Shown: positions 8,146-15,839, counted from the first letter of the stretch. The stretch: 18,851 nucleotides of DNA from an uncultured Flavobacteriales bacterium (GCA_946479125.1 CAMLET010000007.1:1-18851), one strand, 5' to 3'. The notes: a model not told the origin generated them from the sequence alone. Numbers and translations: made by a program.

Positions 8146-8297
8146 CTTGATCTATCATTGGGCATAGAAGTCTTCTTAGCCAATTCAATCTTTGGTTTAA
8201 CATCCTTCAAAAACACTTGCTGCGCTTTTTTATGAAAATCCTGAAGATTAATTCTTGAAGGAGACGATGCTGAGGATTGTTTAACCGTTATCTTCAT
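8127..8297 (-). CDS. Small antitoxin-like protein upstream of the toxin fragment
   Basis: This is a 56-codon frame starting at ATG (8295-8297) and ending at TAA (8127-8129). The sequence begins MKITVKQSSASSPSRINLQD and continues with a charged amphipathic stretch (HKKAQQVFLKDVKPKIELAKK). Its stop overlaps the start of the zeta-like fragment by 19 bp, the tight arrangement usual for an antitoxin gene upstream of its toxin. I do not recognise the family by sequence; the antitoxin role is inferred from position alone. The last residues (DRSSCNGHI) may be off-frame relative to the ancestral protein, since the TTG start and overlap look makeshift. It may be an orphan relic. Confidence 0.45.
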   Translation of the reverse strand: MKITVKQSSASSPSRINLQDFHKKAQQVFLKDVKPKIELAKKTSMPNDRSSCNGHI

Positions 8298-8344
8298 TTG
8301 CTAATTATCAGATGAATAAAGATAAGAAAACGATTTAGAATATC

Positions 8345-8758
8345 TTACCAACTAAACACCCGATGCCATTCACTATTGACTTCTATGCTTAACCGCACAG
8401 TGTCTTCCGGCAATAATTCTTCTACTTTTGAAGGCCATTCGATGAAACAGAAATCATCCGAATAAACGTATTCTTCAAAACCAATATCAAACGCTTCTGC
8501 AGGTGATTCAATCCGATACATGTCGAAATGATGAACTGTTCCATACATCGGACTTTTATACGATTGTACAAATCCATAGGTTGGTGAACCGTCAAATTCT
8601 TCTATTCCCATTGCACGCAGTAAAACGCCAATGAAAGTAGTTTTTCCTGCTCCCATTCCACCTTCTAAAGCAACCACTTTTGCCTTGCCCAAACTTTCGA
8701 GTAAGGATTTAGCAATAAACGGAAGATCAATTTCGCTTTCAGCTATTTCTGTTCTCAT
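8345..8758 (-). CDS. tsaE: tRNA threonylcarbamoyladenosine biosynthesis ATPase TsaE
   Basis: This 137-residue P-loop ATPase is the right length for TsaE. It shows Walker A GGMGAGKTT (33-41), a switch-like region DGSPTYGFVQSY (56-67), HFDMYRI with Asp79, and FIEWPSK with Glu107 and Trp108, all typical of the family. With TsaB and TsaD it resets the complex that makes N6-threonylcarbamoyladenosine at position 37 of ANN-decoding tRNAs. It lies 57 bp downstream of porX on the same strand, so the two are probably co-transcribed. I recall porX-tsaE-ald as a recurrent order in Flavobacteriia. Confidence 0.95.
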   Translation of the reverse strand: MRTEIAESEIDLPFIAKSLLESLGKAKVVALEGGMGAGKTTFIGVLLRAMGIEEFDGSPTYGFVQSYKSPMYGTVHHFDMYRIESPAEAFDIGFEEYVYSDDFCFIEWPSKVEELLPEDTVRLSIEVNSEWHRVFSW

Positions 8759-8815
8759 TTCAAAACAAATTCAAAACTGCGCTAACGCTTGTTTAATCAA
8801 AAGCTTCGCTTTTTC

Positions 8816-10357
8816 TTATTTCGGGTTTAATACAATAAATGGAATCAACATTTCCTCCATAGAAATTCCTCCGTGCTGGAAGGTATCGTTGTAGTAATGA
8901 ACGAAATGATTGTAATTGTTCGGATAACAGAAGTAATCGTGTTCACGCGTAAATACAAACTCACTTGAAAGCGATGATTTTGGTAAACCAATTTTCTCTG
9001 GATGTTTCACCGCAAAAACTTCTTTGTCCTTATAACTCAAATTCTTTCCTGTTTTATAGCGCAAGTTTGAATTCGTATTTCTGTCTCCAACGATCTTGAT
9101 TGGATCAGTCACACGAACTGTTCCATGATCTGTTGTAATGACCAATTTTGCTCCTGATTCAGCTACTTTTTTGATAATTTCCTGCAACGGAGAATGCTCA
9201 AACCAGCTTAATGTCAACGAACGGTAAGCAGCTTCATCAGCGGCCAATTCCTTGATCATATCCATTTCCGTTCTAGCATGACTAAGCATGTCTACGAAAT
9301 TGTAAACAACCGCGTTCAACTGATTTCCTTTCAAGGTATGGAACTGATCCACCAAACGTTTTCCAGCATCCAGATTCGTGATCTTGTGGTACGACCATTT
9401 CACATTCTTTCCATTGCGCTTCAGGTTTCCTTCTAAGAAAACAGCTTCGTGCATGTTCTTTCCACCTTCGTCTTCTTCGTTCAACCAATGGTTCGGGAAA
9501 CGCTTTGCAATTTCCGAAGGCATTACACCTGCAAAAAGTGCATTACGTGCATAATGTGTAGCTGTAGGAAGAATCGAATAAATAAGTTCGTCCTTTTCTA
9601 TTTCGAAGAAGTTGGAAATAACCGGTTTCAAAATCTGCCATTGATCAAAGCGTAAGTTATCAATTACCAACAAACAAACAGGCTTGTCAAGTAATGGAAA
9701 AACACGGTCTTTCAAAATGTGATGAACCATATCCGGCGCATCATCATCACCAGCAAACCAATCTTCGTAATTATTTTCGATATAACGACAAAATAGATCG
9801 TTGGCTTCTTTTCGTTGCGCATCCAGAATTTCCTTCATTCCCTGGTCTTGCAAACCATTGAATTCCAATTCCCAGTAAGTCAACTTCTTAAAAACCTCTT
9901 TCCATTCCTCAGCATCCAAACGTCCGTTCAACTGCATTCCCAATTGACGGAATTCCTGTTGATAGTTCGAGTTTGTCTTTTGTGAAACCAATTTCCGATG
10001 ATCCAGATTCTTCTTCAAACAAAGAAGCAACTGATTCGGATTTACCGGTTTTATCAAGTAATCCGCGATCTTGGAACCAATGGCTTCTTCCATAATGCTC
10101 TCTTCCTCGCTTTTTGTGATCATTACCACAGGAATCAAAGGTTTTATTTCTTTGATCCTTGCCAATGTTTCCAAACCAGAAATTCCAGGCATATTTTCGT
10201 CAAGAAATACTATATCATAGTTGTTCTCAGCGCACAATTCCACCGCTTCTGATCCGTTATTGATCAATTCCACTTGATAACCTTTCTGTTCCAAGAACAT
10301 TACGTGCGGTTTCAAGTATTCCATTTCGTCGTCTGCCCAGAGAATCTTTGCCTGCAT
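8816..10357 (-). CDS. porX: PorX: response regulator with PglZ/alkaline-phosphatase-type domain
   Basis: The protein has 513 residues. Residues 1-120 are a CheY-like receiver with acidic pocket Asp10/Glu11, phospho-acceptor Asp53 (FLDENMPG), Thr81 and Lys103. After a helical linker, residues 225-513 form a PglZ domain of the alkaline phosphatase superfamily. Its metal-site motifs are intact: VIDNLR (Asp233), PTATHYARN (nucleophile Thr265 or Thr267), FVDMLSH (Asp356, His360), TTDHG (Asp410, His411) and QHGG (His495). In Porphyromonas and Flavobacterium, PorX acts with the sensor PorY to control type IX secretion, and its effector domain has phosphodiesterase activity on oligonucleotides. No sensor kinase is adjacent here, as is usual for porX. 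The gene is divergent from the HD phosphohydrolase, with only 40 bp between them. Confidence 0.93.
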   Translation of the reverse strand: MQAKILWADDEMEYLKPHVMFLEQKGYQVELINNGSEAVELCAENNYDIVFLDENMPGISGLETLARIKEIKPLIPVVMITKSEEESIMEEAIGSKIADYLIKPVNPNQLLLCLKKNLDHRKLVSQKTNSNYQQEFRQLGMQLNGRLDAEEWKEVFKKLTYWELEFNGLQDQGMKEILDAQRKEANDLFCRYIENNYEDWFAGDDDAPDMVHHILKDRVFPLLDKPVCLLVIDNLRFDQWQILKPVISNFFEIEKDELIYSILPTATHYARNALFAGVMPSEIAKRFPNHWLNEEDEGGKNMHEAVFLEGNLKRNGKNVKWSYHKITNLDAGKRLVDQFHTLKGNQLNAVVYNFVDMLSHARTEMDMIKELAADEAAYRSLTLSWFEHSPLQEIIKKVAESGAKLVITTDHGTVRVTDPIKIVGDRNTNSNLRYKTGKNLSYKDKEVFAVKHPEKIGLPKSSLSSEFVFTREHDYFCYPNNYNHFVHYYNDTFQHGGISMEEMLIPFIVLNPK

Positions 10358-10397
10358 TTCCTAAAGAATAATTAGATTTGATATAAAAATACTCCAA

Positions 10398-11651
10398 TTG
10401 CGCACAAACGCCCATAGAAATAATAAAAAGAAAATCATCAACGACCCTGTTTATGGTTTTATTACAATTCCGGATGAATTTATTTTCGACCTGATTGAGC
10501 ATCCATATGTTCAACGACTTCGCAGAATAAAACAGTTGGGAATGACGCACTTGGTGTATCCGGGAGCTTTGCACACCCGCTTTCATCACGTCATTGGCGC
10601 AATGCATTTGATGTCGCAGGCCGTTTCCGTAATCCGAAGAAAAGGTCACGAAATTTCAGAAAAAGAAGAACGTGCAGTTTTGCTAGCCATTCTTTTGCAT
10701 GATATGGGACATGGTCCGTTTAGTCATGCCCTGGAATATGACATTGTTTGCGGAGTAAGTCACGAACAAATTTCTTACTACTTTATTCAGGCTTTGAAAC
10801 AGGAGTTTCCAGAAAACTCGGACGATTTGGAGCGCGCATTGATGATTTTCTCAAACAAGTACCAAAAGAAATTCTTGTATCAGTTGGTTTCAAGTCAATT
10901 GGACATGGATCGTTTGGATTACTTGACACGAGACAGCTTCTTCACCGGAGTGTCTGAAGGAATCGTTGGAACAGAACGCATCATTGAAATGTTGAACGTT
11001 TACAACGATCAGCTGGTAATTGACGAAAAAGGAATCTATTCTATCGAGAAATTTCTGGTTGCGCGCAGAGTCATGTACTGGCAGGTTTACCTTCACAAAA
11101 CAGTTGTTTCTGGTGAATTCATGTTGATCAACATTTTGAGAAGAGCTAAGAAACTGATCGAAAGAGGTGAAACGTTGTTTGGAAGTCCTGCTTTGTTGTT
11201 TTTCATGGGAAACTCCATCCAGAAAATAGACTTTGAAACAAATCCTGAGATCCTAAAAACGTTCGCTCAATTAGACGATTACGATATCATGGGAGCAGTA
11301 AAAGTGTGGCAATTCCATTCCGACAAAGTGCTTTCATTGTTGTCCAGAAACTTGGTAGACAGAAATCTTCACAAGGTGGAAATTGCAAAAGAGCCATTTA
11401 GTCCTGACAGAATTTTGATGGAGAAAGAATTGGTTAGAACGCAATTCGGACTGAATGATGAAGAGATCAATTACTTTGTTTATTCAGAATTGTTATCGAA
11501 TAACGCATATAGTCAGGTAAAACAAACGATTAATTTATTGATGAAAAACGGAACGATCATGGACGTTTCTATGGCTTCGGATAATCTGAATATTTCAGCT
11601 TTAGCTCAACCAGTTGAGAAGTATTGTTTGTGTTACCCTGTTTTGAAATAA
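10398..11651 (+). CDS. HD-domain phosphohydrolase (SAMHD1/dGTPase-like)
   Basis: This 417-residue HD-superfamily metal-dependent phosphohydrolase opens with INDPVYGFITIP and the RLRRIKQLGMTHLVYPGALHT block typical of the COG1078 group. The metal ligands are visible as His64 (TRFHH), His101-Asp102 in LLHDMGHGPFSH, and Asp171 in LDMDRLDYLTRDSF. Related proteins hydrolyse deoxynucleoside triphosphates; the substrate here is inferred only from family. The first in-frame start is TTG at 10398. No ATG lies between the porX start and the conserved region, so a TTG start is the best choice. The short shared upstream region with porX implies overlapping divergent promoters. Confidence 0.88.
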   Translation: MRTNAHRNNKKKIINDPVYGFITIPDEFIFDLIEHPYVQRLRRIKQLGMTHLVYPGALHTRFHHVIGAMHLMSQAVSVIRRKGHEISEKEERAVLLAILLHDMGHGPFSHALEYDIVCGVSHEQISYYFIQALKQEFPENSDDLERALMIFSNKYQKKFLYQLVSSQLDMDRLDYLTRDSFFTGVSEGIVGTERIIEMLNVYNDQLVIDEKGIYSIEKFLVARRVMYWQVYLHKTVVSGEFMLINILRRAKKLIERGETLFGSPALLFFMGNSIQKIDFETNPEILKTFAQLDDYDIMGAVKVWQFHSDKVLSLLSRNLVDRNLHKVEIAKEPFSPDRILMEKELVRTQFGLNDEEINYFVYSELLSNNAYSQVKQTINLLMKNGTIMDVSMASDNLNISALAQPVEKYCLCYPVLK

Positions 11652-11693
11652 AAGGTTTATTTTTCCATTCTTAATTTTACATTTTCAATTATT

Positions 11694-12233
11694 ATGATGA
11701 TTCTTTGGATAGTATTGGGTTCAATTGGCGGGTTAATTGTTCTTATTCTTTTGCTTGCTGCAGTAATGAAAAAAGGTTACGGAATTGAACGCTCGATTGT
11801 TGTTGACAAGCCGCTGGACGAAACGTTTCATTTCATCAGTTCAATTGAAACTCAGGATTCATGGAGTAAATGGGCAAATTTAGATCCGGATATCAAAAAA
11901 CAATACATTGGAACCGACAGAACTGTTGGATTCACTTCCAAATGGGACAGCGAGCATAAAAATGTTGGTTCTGGCGAACAGGAGATCAAGAAATTGATTC
12001 CAAACGAAAGAATGGAAACAGAAATGCGTTTTCTAAAACCATTCAGAAGCGTTGCACATGGTTACTTCACTACAACAGCAGTAAATGAGAACCAAACAAA
12101 AGTGGCCTGGGGATTCACAGGGAATTTCCCTTATCCTTTCAACATTATGATGGCAGTAATGAATATGGAAAAAATGCTGGGTAATGACTTTGAAGAAGGC
12201 TTAGCAAATATGAAGAAGAAGATTGAAAACTAA
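11694..12233 (+). CDS. SRPBCC-family protein with N-terminal membrane anchor
   Basis: This 179-residue protein starts with one hydrophobic helix (residues 3-25, LWIVLGSIGGLIVLILLLAA). An SRPBCC (START/polyketide-cyclase-like) domain follows, opening with ERSIVVDKPLDETFHFIS. A WSKWANLDPD segment and a long C-terminal helix (NMEKMLGNDFEEGLANMKKK) close the domain. Such domains bind hydrophobic ligands in a helix-grip cavity; no ligand is predictable. It lies 42 bp after the HD gene and ends just before a strong palindromic terminator, so it may be the last gene of that transcript. Two adjacent ATG codons start it; the first is used here. Confidence 0.8.
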   Translation: MMILWIVLGSIGGLIVLILLLAAVMKKGYGIERSIVVDKPLDETFHFISSIETQDSWSKWANLDPDIKKQYIGTDRTVGFTSKWDSEHKNVGSGEQEIKKLIPNERMETEMRFLKPFRSVAHGYFTTTAVNENQTKVAWGFTGNFPYPFNIMMAVMNMEKMLGNDFEEGLANMKKKIEN

Positions 12234-12256
12234 TTTTCTTCAAAAAACATTATTGT

Positions 12257-12280
12257 AAAGACGCAATGCATTGCGTCTTT
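12257..12280. terminator. Perfect 24-bp palindrome followed by T-run
   Basis: The half-site aaagacgcaatg (12257-12268) is followed directly by its exact reverse complement, giving a perfect 24-bp palindrome. T residues follow to 12283. It lies 24 bp after the SRPBCC stop and fits an intrinsic terminator. The sequence also resembles palindromes of the gacgcaatgcattgcgtc kind that I recall as dispersed in Bacteroidota and cyanobacterial genomes, so it may be a repeat used as terminator. Confidence 0.8.
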
Positions 12281-12299
12281 TTTATTTACCATACTTTTG
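12271..12299 (+). promoter_or_regulatory. Bacteroidota-type promoter for the DUF3050 gene
   Basis: TACTTTTG at 12292-12299 is an exact match to the -7 consensus TAnnTTTG. TTG at 12271-12273, with an 18-bp spacer, fits the -33 element. Transcription would start near 12305, leaving a leader of about 12 nt before the ATG at 12317. The -33 element lies inside the right arm of the upstream terminator palindrome. Confidence 0.6.
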
Positions 12300-12316
12300 C
12301 ATTGCAAAAAACAACA

Positions 12317-13105
12317 ATGAACAAGTACATCGAAAAAATCCAATCGGCTTCAACGGAATTGAGTCAACAAATTGTAAACCACCCAGCTTACAAATCAATT
12401 AACGACATGGAAGGCATTCAAACCTTCATGGAACATCACATTTATGCGGTTTGGGACTTTATGTCATTATTGAAAGCACTTCAAATTCAGTTGACCTGTA
12501 CAACTTTACCATGGATTCCAGTCGGTTCAGCGAAAGCACGTTTTTTGATTAATGAAATTGTTTGTGGAGAAGAATCAGATATTGCTTTTGAACGAGAAGG
12601 AAATATCAGCCATTTTGAGCTTTATCTGGAGGCCATGGCACAATCAGGAGCTTCACGAGAAGGAATCGATCAATTATTACAGAAAGTCATTAGTGGGATA
12701 ACTGTTGAAGAAGCCATAGCTACTTCCGATATTCCTGAAGCAGGCAAGTCGTTTCTCCGCTTTACATTTGAGGTAATAGACACTAAAAAACCGCATGTCA
12801 TTGCAGCTGTTTTCACATTTGGAAGAGAAGATTTGATTCCGAACATGTTCCACACTATTGTGAGCGATGTTCATGAACGTTTCCCAGATCAAGTAAGTAT
12901 TTTCAAATATTATCTTGATCGACACATTGAAGTTGACGGTGATCACCACAGTCATTTAGCATTGGAAATGGTAAGTGAACTTTGTGGAGAGGACGAACAA
13001 AAATGGCAAGAGGCAACAGAATATACGTTGCGTGCTCTAAAAAGCAGAATCGAATTGTGGAATGGTGTCCAGAAAACTATTGAAGCAACAAGGATTCAGG
13101 GATAA
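12317..13105 (+). CDS. DUF3050 family protein (heme-oxygenase-like fold)
   Basis: This 262-residue protein matches the DUF3050 family by its opening (IQSASTELSQQIVNHPAYKS) and the conserved EHHIYAVWDFMSLLKALQ block. It also shows LPWIPVGSAKARFLINEIV, FTFGREDLIPNMF and the histidine-rich RHIEVDGDHHSHLALEM. The family is related in fold to heme-oxygenase/TenA-like helical proteins. Conserved His and Glu residues could bind a metal, but the reaction is unknown. The frame is open 51 bp further upstream, but that part would encode the terminator palindrome and promoter, so ATG at 12317 is the better start. The 3' end overlaps the convergent small secreted protein gene by 10 bp. Confidence 0.88.
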   Translation: MNKYIEKIQSASTELSQQIVNHPAYKSINDMEGIQTFMEHHIYAVWDFMSLLKALQIQLTCTTLPWIPVGSAKARFLINEIVCGEESDIAFEREGNISHFELYLEAMAQSGASREGIDQLLQKVISGITVEEAIATSDIPEAGKSFLRFTFEVIDTKKPHVIAAVFTFGREDLIPNMFHTIVSDVHERFPDQVSIFKYYLDRHIEVDGDHHSHLALEMVSELCGEDEQKWQEATEYTLRALKSRIELWNGVQKTIEATRIQG

Positions 13106-13533
13106 GCAACAATCTCTTCACTGAATTTCACAGGAACACTCTTCATTTTTCCATTGGAGAGAAACAAGGTAACCTTTGGAAAACTTGAATAATTGTCTTC
13201 GTATGTAATCTCTTTTTCAGTAATTCCATAATAATTGGTTTTAGGAATGTCTTGACCGTAATCATTTGAAGACCAACCAAACTGCGCTGTGCAATTCTTA
13301 TTGGATGCTCTCAAAGCCTGTTCGGATAAATGAATTCGGTAGCCAGAAACAAAAAGCTGAAGAGAATCGATATTTCGTTGTTCCATAGAAACGGGAATGT
13401 TAAGCACAAAATCTACACCTGAACTACAACAAACACCTCCCGCCCAACTGCGCTGAACAACAGAAATGGAATCTTGAGCGAAACCGAATGTGACACAAAA
13501 AAATGTAATGAAAATTCCAATTGACTTTTTCAT
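13096..13533 (-). CDS. Small secreted protein of unknown function
   Basis: This 145-residue protein has a clear signal peptide (MKKSIGIFITFFCVTFGFAQ, cleavage near residue 19-20). The mature part contains WAGGVCCSSG with adjacent Cys35 and Cys36, a third Cys at 81 (NKNCTAQFGW), and alternating hydrophobic strands (DFVLNIPV, LQLFVSGYRIHL, KVTLFLSNG). I recognise no family. It follows bioF on the same strand by 23 bp, so it is possibly the last gene of the biotin transcript. A functional link to biotin is not evident. Its last codons overlap the end of the convergent DUF3050 gene. Confidence 0.7.
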   Translation of the reverse strand: MKKSIGIFITFFCVTFGFAQDSISVVQRSWAGGVCCSSGVDFVLNIPVSMEQRNIDSLQLFVSGYRIHLSEQALRASNKNCTAQFGWSSNDYGQDIPKTNYYGITEKEITYEDNYSSFPKVTLFLSNGKMKSVPVKFSEEIVAYP

Positions 13534-13556
13534 GCTTTGGAATACAGTAGTAAGAA

Positions 13557-14639
13557 TTATTGGTTCAAAACACCCAACAACCTCTCAATCTCCTCTTTCC
13601 CATTAAACGCATGCAAACAAATCCGTAAACGCTGACCGTTTTCCGGAACTGTTGGTGGAAGAATGGCTTTTACAGCAAATCCAGCTTCCCATAATTCCTG
13701 GGCTTTCAACTTACACGTTTCCAAATCATCAAATTCTACAATTTGGATGGGTGAACGTGAATCACTTACTTCAGAAGCGTAATGACTTCTAAAATGTAAA
13801 ATGTTTTGTTGAAGTTGAGTTATCAACGTTTCATCTTTTGCAAGAATCACCTGAGATTGCATATGTTCGTAGAAAGCTTCTGGCAATGCCGTTGTGTAAA
13901 TAAACGATCTTGCAAAATTGATCAGGAACTTTCGTAATTCTAAATTACAAACAATCGCTGCACCGTGCGCTCCAAATCCTTTTCCGAAGGTGAACAAACG
14001 AGCAAAGACTTTTTCCGAAATTCCAACTTCTGCACAGAGTCCCGTTCCGTAATTACCAAAAACTCCTCCTGCATGCGCTTCGTCCACAACCAATAAGGCC
14101 TTGTATCGTTCACACAAGTCTGAAATTGCTTTCAACGGAGCCAAATCGCCATCCATTGAATAAATCGACTCAATAGCGACGAAAATGGTTCCGCTGGTCA
14201 TCGAGCGGAGTCGAGATGTTAAGCGCTTCTCCAAAGACTCGAGATCATTATGCTGAAATGAAAAGGACTTTGCGAAACTCAAACGCATTCCATCACGCAC
14301 AGAAGCGTGAATCAATTCGTCATAAATGATGGTGTCGCCTTTCTGAGGAACAGAGCTGAAGAAACCTAAATTGGCATCGTAACCGGAATTAAAAATCAAT
14401 GCCGATTCTGAACCAAAATGATTGGCAAGAAACGATTCTACTTCTTCAATTCGTTTAGAATTTCCGGAGATCAAGCGCGAGCCACTCCCCGATTTCAACG
14501 AAACTTCTGAAGCCGTTTTTCCTAATCCCAGATAATCGTTCGACCAGAAATCAATCATTCCGTCATCAAACGACAAAAGGGAGCGTTCACTCCCTTTTTC
14601 TATTCGTTGTTGTAAAAGCTTGAGATACGAATGACTCAT
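13557..14639 (-). CDS. bioF: 8-amino-7-oxononanoate synthase BioF
   Basis: This 360-residue PLP enzyme of the alpha-oxoamine synthase family condenses pimeloyl-thioester with L-alanine to give 8-amino-7-oxononanoate. Visible motifs are WSNDYLGLG (32-40), GSGSRLISGN, FNSGYDANLG, HAS with His111, VDEAHAGGVFG (185-195; Asp186 and His189) and the PLP lysine Lys220 in FTFGKGFGAHGA. The family assignment rests on these motifs and on bioB 77 bp upstream on the same strand. The protein is a little shorter than E. coli BioF at its ends. Residues 141-148 (TSRLRSMT), between the HNDLESLEKRL helix and the GTIFVAIES strand, are encoded by a palindromic repeat element that also occurs in an intergenic region near 5865. 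Confidence 0.92.
   Translation of the reverse strand: MSHSYLKLLQQRIEKGSERSLLSFDDGMIDFWSNDYLGLGKTASEVSLKSGSGSRLISGNSKRIEEVESFLANHFGSESALIFNSGYDANLGFFSSVPQKGDTIIYDELIHASVRDGMRLSFAKSFSFQHNDLESLEKRLTSRLRSMTSGTIFVAIESIYSMDGDLAPLKAISDLCERYKALLVVDEAHAGGVFGNYGTGLCAEVGISEKVFARLFTFGKGFGAHGAAIVCNLELRKFLINFARSFIYTTALPEAFYEHMQSQVILAKDETLITQLQQNILHFRSHYASEVSDSRSPIQIVEFDDLETCKLKAQELWEAGFAVKAILPPTVPENGQRLRICLHAFNGKEEIERLLGVLNQ
14196..14219. repeat. Palindromic repeat, copy 3, in frame within bioF
   Basis: Bases 14196-14218 are identical over 23 bp to the reverse complement of 5865-5887. The outer flanks gct and agc and inner cat/atg allow an imperfect hairpin. With one further base the element equals 24 bp, exactly eight codons (T S R L R S M T) of bioF. 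Confidence 0.85.
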
Positions 14640-14671
14640 TTTCTTACTTTTTATCTTTCCGGACGTTCCAA

Positions 14672-14698
14672 CTTTGCGATCTTCGCTTCTTTGCGTTT
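14672..14698. repeat. Degenerate short tandem repeat between bioB and bioF
   Basis: Three imperfect units of about 8-9 bp (ctttgcgat, cttcgctt, ctttgcgtt) run in tandem in the 77-bp bioB-bioF spacer. On the mRNA strand this reads as repeated cgcaaag-like units. I recall similar cgcaaag tandem repeats as common in Bacteroidota spacers; no function is apparent. Confidence 0.5.
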
Positions 14699-14716
14699 AA
14701 ATATAAATCACAGCAA

Positions 14717-15820
14717 TTAGTCCATCAATTTCACCGTTCTTGGATTAAAATCTGCCGCTCTTGGTTTCCCTTTCGCTTCAGCCAATTCCTTTGCACGCAA
14801 TGCTTCCTTTTCTTTTCTCGCTTCAATGATCGGATCTGGATGTGAAACGGGTTGTTCACCATCAGCAAATGCTTCTTTACCAACCAACCCCAGAATTCTG
14901 AACATTTCTTTGTCCTCGTTGAATTCAGGATTTGGAGTCGTCAACAATTTATCTCCGGCAAAAATAGATCCTGCTCCTGCCATAAAACACAAAGCCTGAC
15001 CTTCCATGCTCATTTTCGTTCTTCCAGCAGAAAGTCGAACCACTGACTCAGGGAATGCGATACGGGTAGTTGCTACCATTCGGATCATTTCCCATTGTTC
15101 GATCGGTTTTTGATCTTCCAAAGGCGTTCCATCAACCGCAACCAAAGCATTGATTGGAATTGAGTTTGGAGGTGTGTCCATTTCCATGTAGCTCATCAAT
15201 AAACCAACACGGTCCTCGATAGCTTCACCCATTCCGATGATTCCGCCTGAACAAACTGTCAAACCGGCTTTCTTGGCATTGTCAATCGTATTCAAACGAT
15301 CTTCATATTCTCTTGTAGAGATTACATCTCCGTAAAATTCTTTCGATGAATCCAGGTTATGATTGTAAGCAAACAAACCTGCATTTTTCAAACGGTGCGC
15401 CTGATCTTCGTTCATCATTCCAAGTGTTGCACAAACTTCCATTCCCATGTTGTTTACAGCAGCCACCATTTCAATCACATTGTCGAAATCCTTGTTGTCA
15501 CGAACTTCTCTCCAAGCCGCTCCCATACACAAACGGGATGAACCATTCGCTTTAGCATTTTCAGCTTGTTCAATAACGTTTTCAACCGTCATTAACTTGT
15601 GCGCCTCAACATCTGTGTGGTAACGCGCAGCTTGCGGACAATAACCACAATCTTCAGGACAACCACCCGTTTTGATACTCAATAACGACGACATTTGAAC
15701 TTCGCGTGGATTGTGAAACTGACGGTGAATTGTTGCCGCTTCGAAAACAAGTTCCAACAATGGTTTATTGTACAACTCAAGCAATTGCTCTTTGGTGCTA
15801 TAATTCGGGTTTACTTTCAT
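14717..15820 (-). CDS. bioB: Biotin synthase BioB
   Basis: This 367-residue radical SAM enzyme inserts sulfur into dethiobiotin. The [4Fe-4S] motif is CPEDCGYC (Cys54, Cys58, Cys61). The [2Fe-2S] ligands are Cys98 (RLCMGAAW), Cys130 (MEVCATLGM), Cys190 (TVCSGGIIGMGE) and the arginine region VRLSAGR (261-267). Other conserved blocks are FHNPREVQMSSLLSIKTGG and NHNLDSS. The C-terminal tail (about 310-367) is somewhat longer and charge-rich compared with the E. coli enzyme. It is the first gene of a bioB-bioF unit. Other biotin genes (bioA, bioC, bioD) are not in this window. A TATATTTG box sits 19 bp before the start. Confidence 0.97.
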   Translation of the reverse strand: MKVNPNYSTKEQLLELYNKPLLELVFEAATIHRQFHNPREVQMSSLLSIKTGGCPEDCGYCPQAARYHTDVEAHKLMTVENVIEQAENAKANGSSRLCMGAAWREVRDNKDFDNVIEMVAAVNNMGMEVCATLGMMNEDQAHRLKNAGLFAYNHNLDSSKEFYGDVISTREYEDRLNTIDNAKKAGLTVCSGGIIGMGEAIEDRVGLLMSYMEMDTPPNSIPINALVAVDGTPLEDQKPIEQWEMIRMVATTRIAFPESVVRLSAGRTKMSMEGQALCFMAGAGSIFAGDKLLTTPNPEFNEDKEMFRILGLVGKEAFADGEQPVSHPDPIIEARKEKEALRAKELAEAKGKPRAADFNPRTVKLMD

Positions 15821-15839
15821 TCGATCAACTTAGAGTGGA

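Noticed and set aside
10257..10649. Minus-strand 130-codon open frame spanning the porX start and the HD gene
   Set aside because: It overlaps two strongly supported genes, and its sequence is not protein-family-like.
12266..12316. Upstream extension of the DUF3050 protein (17 codons)
   Set aside because: It would translate the terminator palindrome and the -7 box; family homology begins at the ATG at 12317.
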